Under the pieces are notes generated by a model that ran no database searches, was not told the DNA's origin, and saw nothing but the letters and a program-made list of their open reading frames with translations. 11,508 nucleotides of DNA from the NCBI GenBank assembly GCA_030684755.1, contig JAUXXN010000450.1, forward strand, positions 1 through 11,508, written 5' to 3'. Positions within the stretch are counted from its first letter, which is position 1. Each line of letters starts with the position of its first letter. Of this stretch, positions 7,673-11,508 are shown piece after piece. Source of the stretch: Hydrogenophaga sp. (lineage in GTDB: Bacteria > Pseudomonadota > Gammaproteobacteria > Burkholderiales > Burkholderiaceae_C). A program made the position numbers and the translations under genes.

Positions 7673-7695
7673 CGGTGGCTTGTTGCGAGCCACCG
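7673..7695 (+). other. Hairpin just after lpdA
   Basis: CGGTGGCT (7673-7680) and AGCCACCG (7688-7695) are perfect 8-bp arms with a 7-base loop, eight bases after the lpdA stop codon. The bases that follow are C-rich rather than a T-run, so it is not a clear intrinsic terminator. It may stabilise the 3' end of the mRNA or partly separate zapE from the operon. A weaker second inverted pair (7736-7743 with 7772-7779) encloses a T-run at 7765-7771. Confidence 0.4.
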
Positions 7696-7800
7696 CATCC
7701 CCCTGGGCGGGGCAGGCCTGCAAGCTCGGTGATGCGGGTTTGCGGGCATTTTGGTTGCTGCAAGTTTTTTTGCGAACCCACGGACTTTAGAGGGCCACAC

Positions 7801-8898
7801 ATGTCCGTCAGATCCACTTACGAAGCCACTCTGCTGGAGCGCGGTTACACCACCGACCCCGCGCAACAGCGCGCCATTGACGCGCTGGAGCGCTGCGCCA
7901 CCGAGTGGACGCATTACAAGCAAAAGCGATCGAACCGGTTGAAGAAAATGTTCGTCAAGCCGGACATTCCGCGTGGCGTTTACATGTTTGGCGGCGTGGG
8001 GCGAGGTAAGAGCTTTTTGATGGATTGCTTCTTCAATACCGTGCCCATCAAACGCAAAACCCGCCTGCATTTTCACGAGTTCATGCGCGAGGTCCACCGC
8101 GAACTGCGCGAATTGCAAGGTACCGTTAACCCACTGGACGAGTTGGGTTTGCGCATGGCCAAGCGTTACAAGCTGATTTGCTTTGACGAATTTCACGTGG
8201 CAGATGTGACCGACGCCATGATCTTGCACCGCTTGCTGGACGCGCTGTTCAAGGCCGGTGTGGGTTTTGTTACCACCTCAAACTTTCACCCGGATGGCTT
8301 GTACCCCAACGGCCTGCACCGCGACCGCATCTTGCCCGCGATTGAATTGCTCAAGCAAAAGCTGGAGGTGATCAACGTGGACAACGGCACCGATTACCGC
8401 CAGCAAACGCTGGCGCTGATCGACTTGTATCACTGCCCGTTGGGGCTGCAGGCGGATGTAGCGATGGAAAAAAGTTTTGTGAAACTGGCAGAAATGGGTG
8501 ACGAAAATCCGGTGATGCAAATCGAGTCACGCCAGATTCGCGCGGTGCGGCGCGCCGGTGGCGTGATTTGGTTCGACTTTCGTACCCTGTGCGGCGGGCC
8601 GCGCTCGCAAAACGATTACCTTGAAATTGCCTCCCAGTTCCACACGGTGCTGCTGTCGAACGTGCCGCAGATGCAGGTGCGCCAGGCGTCCGAAGCGCGT
8701 CGTTTTACTTGGCTGATTGATGTGTTGTACGACCGGCGTGTCAAGTTGGTGATGTCAGCTGCTGTGGAGCCCGAACTGCTGTACGTCGAGGGCCCCATGT
8801 CGCACGAATTTCCCCGCACGGTATCCCGTCTGGGTGAGATGCAATCGGCTGAATTTTTGGCACTGGAGCACCGCACGGTGGACACAGGGCTAACCTGA
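7801..8898 (+). CDS. zapE: Cell division protein ZapE, AFG1-family ATPase
   Basis: A P-loop ATPase of the AFG1/ZapE family. In E. coli ZapE associates with the Z-ring and affects division under stress; mitochondrial homologues help turn over respiratory-chain proteins. It has 365 residues, against roughly 375 for the E. coli protein. ATG 7801 (MSVRSTYEATLLERGY) is preferred over the in-frame upstream ATG at 7675 because GAGGG lies at 7790-7794, six bases away, and the upstream residues are not family-like. Motifs are Walker A GGVGRGKS (64-71), the family stretch RLHFHEFMREVHRELREL (88-105), Walker B LICFDEF (125-131), and the sensor-like VTTSNFHPDGLYPNGLHRDRILPAI. The C-terminal half retains the typical WFDFRTLCGGPRSQNDYLEIA. 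It follows lpdA on the same strand after a 135-base gap containing hairpins. Confidence 0.95.
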   Translation: MSVRSTYEATLLERGYTTDPAQQRAIDALERCATEWTHYKQKRSNRLKKMFVKPDIPRGVYMFGGVGRGKSFLMDCFFNTVPIKRKTRLHFHEFMREVHRELRELQGTVNPLDELGLRMAKRYKLICFDEFHVADVTDAMILHRLLDALFKAGVGFVTTSNFHPDGLYPNGLHRDRILPAIELLKQKLEVINVDNGTDYRQQTLALIDLYHCPLGLQADVAMEKSFVKLAEMGDENPVMQIESRQIRAVRRAGGVIWFDFRTLCGGPRSQNDYLEIASQFHTVLLSNVPQMQVRQASEARRFTWLIDVLYDRRVKLVMSAAVEPELLYVEGPMSHEFPRTVSRLGEMQSAEFLALEHRTVDTGLT

Positions 8899-8899
8899 T

Positions 8900-8925
8900 C
8901 TGATGGTCGGTGCTGATGGTCGGTG
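8900..8925. repeat. Perfect tandem duplication of 13 bp
   Basis: CTGATGGTCGGTG occurs twice back to back (8900-8912 and 8913-8925), preceded by a partial copy CTGAT at 8895-8899 that includes the zapE stop codon. It lies in the 87-base gap between the convergent zapE and phosphatase genes, where no clear terminator was found. It is probably a replication-slippage duplication. Confidence 0.75.
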
Positions 8926-8985
8926 GGCTAGCGCTGGTTTGTCATTAAACAGCAAACGCATCGCATTCCGAGCGACGTTAGCGCT

Positions 8986-9744
8986 TCAATACAGGGGGTC
9001 CAGCTTGACGATGGCCAAAGATAGGTTGTCGCCCGAACCCCTGGCACGTGAACGCGCTTTCTGGATCAGGAATTCACATGCCTCGCGTGGGGACAGCATG
9101 GCAATGGTGCTGGACAATTCTTCGGGCGTGAAGTAATGCCACACCCCGTCGCTGCATGACATGATCGCGTCACCCGAGTTCAGTTGTGGCACCACATGGA
9201 TGTCCATTGGCGGGTCGTTGTCGGTGCCCAAACAACCAGCGAGGATGTTGGAATTGGGGTGGTTTTGTGCCTCTTCTTCACTGATTTCACCCCGATCTAC
9301 CAAGGTCTGAACGTACGAGTGGTCTTTGGTTCTAAACATCATTCTTCCATTTCGGAAGTGGTAGATGCGGGAGTCGCCGGCATGCGCCCAGTGGCTGTCG
9401 CCATCGGGGTTGATGAGAAAAACCGCGATGGTGCTGTGCGGCTCTTGCTCTGATGAAACGGCGGTCAGTTTGATAACCAAATGAGACTCTTCCACAATTT
9501 GGCGCAAAAGGACTGACGCATCGTCGGTGTCTGGGTCGTAGCGTTCAAACAGCTGGCGCGCAGTGAGCATCACTTGGTCAGAGGCTTTGCGTCCGCCGCT
9601 GCGTCCGCCCATGCCGTCAGCCACCACCGCCAGCAGGCAGGCTGGGTGGCGGGGGTGGCGCAGCAAACAAACCTGGTCTTGCTGATAGTCGCGATCACCC
9701 CGGTGGATGCCGGTCGATGCTTGAATACGGTAACCTTTGGACAT
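8986..9744 (-). CDS. PP2C-family Ser/Thr protein phosphatase
   Basis: A 252-residue soluble metal-dependent (Mn/Mg) protein phosphatase of the bacterial Stp1/PrpC type, predicted to remove phosphate from Ser or Thr side chains. The PP2C motifs appear in order: R18-D-Y-Q-Q-D23 near the N-terminus, VVADGMGG (D43 and G44 as metal ligands) followed by SGGRKAS, STIAVFLI at 104-111, HAGDSRIY (GDSR 123-126), KDHSYVQTLVDRGEI with the flap region, SCSDGVW (D199), and GSGDNLSLAIV (D239). All core aspartates are present, so it should be active. In the third motif the usual GTT is replaced by HST. The start at 9744 (MSKGYRIQAS) has no evident Shine-Dalgarno sequence. No Ser/Thr kinase or FHA-domain gene is next to it in the window, so its partner must be encoded elsewhere. 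It is convergent with zapE. Confidence 0.93.
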   Translation of the reverse strand: MSKGYRIQASTGIHRGDRDYQQDQVCLLRHPRHPACLLAVVADGMGGRSGGRKASDQVMLTARQLFERYDPDTDDASVLLRQIVEESHLVIKLTAVSSEQEPHSTIAVFLINPDGDSHWAHAGDSRIYHFRNGRMMFRTKDHSYVQTLVDRGEISEEEAQNHPNSNILAGCLGTDNDPPMDIHVVPQLNSGDAIMSCSDGVWHYFTPEELSSTIAMLSPREACEFLIQKARSRARGSGDNLSLAIVKLDPLY

Positions 9745-9924
9745 AGCTGAGTCGTGCAGGGGAGAGATAAGAGCCTCGTCCTTTGTGGTGTCAGAGCGTG
9801 CTCCTGTTCAGGGCTACGGAACAACTCGCAATTTGAGCAGCTTTCAGAGCATGCGCTTGATGGTAACCACTTAAGTTGGGATAGCCTGTGGCCTGGAGTC
9901 AGAACCTTGACGTTGGTTTTGTGA

Positions 9925-9941
9925 CAAGCTGTGACAGCTTG
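9925..9941. promoter_or_regulatory. Perfect 17-bp palindrome, operator-like
   Basis: CAAGCTGT (9925-9932) and ACAGCTTG (9934-9941) are exact inverted copies around a central G. The same stretch also holds a near-direct repeat (GTGACAAGCT at 9921-9930 and GTGACAGCTT at 9931-9940). The lack of a loop makes it a better DNA-binding site than an RNA hairpin. It lies about 180 bases upstream of the phosphatase start. The binding protein is unknown. Confidence 0.45.
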
Positions 9942-9988
9942 AAGGCGCTATAGGCTGTACTCGGCCAGTTGTGTGGCATGCACCTCTC

Positions 9989-10021
9989 CTAAAAGAGCGT
10001 TTTCTCCGAAACTTGGCTCTT
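9989..10021 (-). terminator. Terminator-like hairpin downstream of bamD
   Basis: Read on the minus strand, AAGAGC pairs with GCTCTT. Inside, GTTT pairs with AAAC around a six-base loop, with three unpaired bases on one side. The structure ends in TTTT. It starts about 36 bases beyond the bamD stop codon. The stem is modest and the T-run short, so this is a likely but not certain intrinsic terminator. Confidence 0.35.
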
Positions 10022-10057
10022 GGTTGCCAAAGGCTGGATCCCCTGCGGTGAGGCTTT

Positions 10058-10873
10058 TTACCAAACCTTCCACCAAGGGTCGCTGGCGCTTCTGAAACCC
10101 TTGCTCAGGTAATCGCTGTTAGGGTAGGTAGCCATCATCACTCGGCGAGAGTCGTCGCGCAACTGCGCCAAGCCCAACGCGTCGTATGACTGGATCAGAA
10201 TGTACAAGGCCTCTTCCAGAGCGGGTGCGTCGGCGTAGTCCACCAATGCGGTCTGGGCGCGGCCAATGGCGGCCAAATGGGCACCACGTTTGTGGTAGTA
10301 CCTCGCTACATGCACTTCATACTGAGCCAGCGAGTTGACGATGTATGTCATGCGCGAGCGTGCATCTGGGGTGTACCGGGAATCGGGGAAGCGAGTGACC
10401 AGATCGCGGAATGCTTCAAACGATTCTTTGGCTGCCTTTTGGTCTCGCTCGGACAGGTCTTGGCGAGACAGTGAGCCAAATAAGCCCAAGTTGTCGTTGA
10501 AACTGGCCAGGCCTTTCAGGTAAATCGCGTAGTCAAGGGCTGGGCTGGAGGGGTGCAGCCGCATAAAGCGGTCGATGGCGGCAAGTGCCTGCGCCGGCTC
10601 ACCTGCTTTGTAATGGGTGTGTGCTTTGTCGAGTTGGGCTTGCTGAGCCAGTGGCGTGCCCGCGGCGCGGCCTTCCAGCTTTTCGTACAGCGTGATGGCT
10701 TTTTCAAAGTTGCCAGCGTTGCGCTCGTCGCGCGCTTCCGTGTAAAGCTTGTTGGGGCTCCATCCAGCGGTCTCGTCTACAGCCTTGGTTTTGGCGCAAC
10801 CAGACAGCGCCAAGGCGAAGCCCACCAAGCACAGTGACACAGCAGATAATCTGGACAGAAGCATCACTCGCAT
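10058..10873 (-). CDS. bamD: Outer membrane assembly lipoprotein BamD
   Basis: BamD is the essential lipoprotein subunit of the BAM complex that inserts beta-barrel proteins into the outer membrane; it works on the periplasmic face. From ATG 10873 it has 271 residues. A signal peptide (MRVMLLSRLSAVSLCLVGFALALSGC) ends in a lipobox LSGC, so C26 would be lipidated. The mature part is made of TPR-type helices, for example NKLYTEARDERNAGNFEKAITLYEKLE, QAQLDKAHTHYKAGEPAQALAAIDRFMRLHP and the family stretch YAIYLKGLASFNDNLG. It ends with MMATYPNSDYL...WWKVW. The frame is open back to 11032, but those extra 53 residues precede the signal peptide and overlap rluD, so they are rejected. ATG 10864 is an alternative start, better spaced from AAAGG (10 bases), and would also keep the signal peptide. 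It is divergent from rluD. Confidence 0.95.
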   Translation of the reverse strand: MRVMLLSRLSAVSLCLVGFALALSGCAKTKAVDETAGWSPNKLYTEARDERNAGNFEKAITLYEKLEGRAAGTPLAQQAQLDKAHTHYKAGEPAQALAAIDRFMRLHPSSPALDYAIYLKGLASFNDNLGLFGSLSRQDLSERDQKAAKESFEAFRDLVTRFPDSRYTPDARSRMTYIVNSLAQYEVHVARYYHKRGAHLAAIGRAQTALVDYADAPALEEALYILIQSYDALGLAQLRDDSRRVMMATYPNSDYLSKGFRSASDPWWKVW

Positions 10874-10910
10874 ACCTTTACAACGGAACAACCAGGTTTT
10901 GGCCACTGAA

Positions 10911-10938
10911 ATTATATCGATGAGGGAGGGGCTGCCCA
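10911..10938 (-). promoter_or_regulatory. Probable bamD promoter, overlapping the rluD start
   Basis: On the minus strand an exact TATAAT lies at 10916-10911, with TGGGCA (10938-10933, four of six matches to TTGACA) 16 bases upstream. The transcript would start near 10904, leaving about a 30-base leader before bamD. The element overlaps the first codons of rluD, so the two divergent genes share this DNA. Confidence 0.45.
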
Positions 10939-11508
10939 CACCGGCGCCCGATGATGCGCTGGACGAGGCCTTACCGGCTGAGGAAGGACCGATCGAGGCC
11001 GAAATCCGCCTCTGTGAGGTACCCACAGACATGCATGGCTGGCGTATTGATCGGGCTTTGGCTCGCTTGATCCCGGAGTTCTCACGCTCCTACCTACAGC
11101 AGCTCATGGCTGACGGTGCGGTGCAGTTGCGCGGCGCTGCCGTGATCAAGCAGGCCGCCCGCATTGCGGCGGGTGAACGCTTGCAGGTGGAGTTGCGTCC
11201 CACACAGCAAGCCATGGCTTTTGTGCCGCAGGCCATGGCTTTGGATGTGGTGTTTGAAGACGCCGATCTGCTCGTGGTCAACAAACCGGCGGGTTTGGTG
11301 GTGCATCCCGCTGCGGGCAACTGGAGCGGCACCCTGCTCAATGGCCTGCTTGCCCACCATGCGGGCGCCGCCAGTTTGCCGCGAGCGGGTATTGTTCATC
11401 GGCTGGACAAGGACACATCGGGCCTGATGTTGGTGGGTAAAAGTCGCCGTTAGGTTGAGGCACTGGTGCGGGCTTTCGCAGCTCGCGAGGTCAACCGGCA
11501 ATACTTGG
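10920..11508 (+). pseudogene. rluD: 23S rRNA pseudouridine synthase RluD, interrupted by in-frame TAG; 3' end outside window
   Basis: RluD makes pseudouridines in helix 69 of 23S rRNA (positions 1911, 1915 and 1917 in E. coli). From ATG 10920 there are 177 codons before TAG at 11451-11453. An S4 RNA-binding domain covers about residues 38-92 (MHGWRIDRALARLIPEFSRSYLQQL...GERLQVEL). The catalytic domain then begins, with VVNKPAGLVVHPAAGNW (119-135) and the catalytic motif HRLDKDTSGL (D163). After the TAG the same frame continues without a shift as VEALVRAFAAREVNRQYL, which is the expected next family segment, so the TAG replaces an internal codon. Without read-through the product would lose roughly the C-terminal half of a normal protein (about 320 residues in E. 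coli). A sequencing error, a true nonsense mutation or amber suppression could each explain it. The ATG 10920 start has no clear Shine-Dalgarno sequence. Confidence 0.85.

Larger units (their letters stand above)
9745..10057. other. Intergenic region between the phosphatase gene and bamD
   Basis: These 313 bases have no supported gene. The only open frame of note on the minus strand (starting near 9824) overlaps the phosphatase in another frame and has no protein-like features. The region presumably holds the phosphatase promoter, but no good -35/-10 pair was found by eye. It contains the 17-bp palindrome at 9925-9941 and the bamD terminator-like hairpin at 9991-10021. Confidence 0.55.

Noticed and set aside
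2340..8229. A nearly continuous chain of three long minus-strand open frames (about 756, 504 and 778 codons) opposite sucA, sucB, lpdA and zapE
   Set aside because: Their translations are His/Gly/Val/Ala-rich with no domain-like motifs and lie exactly antisense to well-supported genes. GC-biased codon use in the sense genes explains the lack of stops.
8930..8985. Two AGCGCT hexamers as a bidirectional terminator between zapE and the phosphatase gene
   Set aside because: AGCGCT is itself a palindrome, the extension of pairing needs G-T wobbles, the loop would be about 44 bases, and there is no T-run.
10874..11032. Extension of bamD to 11032
   Set aside because: The added 53 residues would precede a normal lipoprotein signal peptide and lie antisense to rluD.

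Overview
The window looks like a chromosomal housekeeping segment of a betaproteobacterium, most likely Burkholderiales and probably Comamonadaceae. This placement is inferred from remembered protein resemblance and gene order; no search was run. All recognisable genes are core metabolic or cell-envelope genes. There are no insertion sequences, phage genes, tRNA or rRNA genes, and no CRISPR array.

Layout, left to right. (1) 1-720: the 3' end of prpE (propionyl-CoA synthetase), cut by the window edge. (2) 896-1270: a small ArsR-type helix-turn-helix regulator. An imperfect palindrome overlaps its probable promoter, and a hairpin overlaps its stop codon. (3) 1282-1613: a gene-free leader of about 330 bases ending in a perfect hairpin that abuts the sucA ribosome binding site. 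(4) 1614-7665: the 2-oxoglutarate dehydrogenase cluster, in the order sucA (E1), sucB (E2), a 106-residue SHOCT-PspC membrane protein, lpdA (E3). (5) 7801-8898: zapE, an AFG1-type ATPase, same strand. (6) 8986-9744, minus strand: a PP2C-type Ser/Thr protein phosphatase, convergent with zapE. (7) 9745-10057: a 313-base gap holding a perfect 17-bp palindrome and a terminator-like hairpin. (8) 10058-10873, minus strand: bamD, an outer-membrane assembly lipoprotein. (9) 10920 to the window end, plus strand: rluD (23S rRNA pseudouridine synthase), divergent from bamD and interrupted by an in-frame TAG.

How the genes work together. SucA, SucB and LpdA are the three subunits of one TCA-cycle complex: E1 decarboxylates 2-oxoglutarate, E2 transfers the succinyl group to CoA, and E3 reoxidises the lipoyl arm. 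PrpE feeds propionate carbon into central metabolism, but it is separated from this cluster by the regulator and long leader and is probably not co-transcribed with it. The remaining genes are independent housekeeping functions.

The items most worth a second look are the nonsense codon in rluD, the small membrane protein embedded between the E2 and E3 genes, the candidate ArsR operator and cysteine arrangement, and the hairpin at the sucA translation start. I did not find convincing evidence of a wholly new multi-gene system here.
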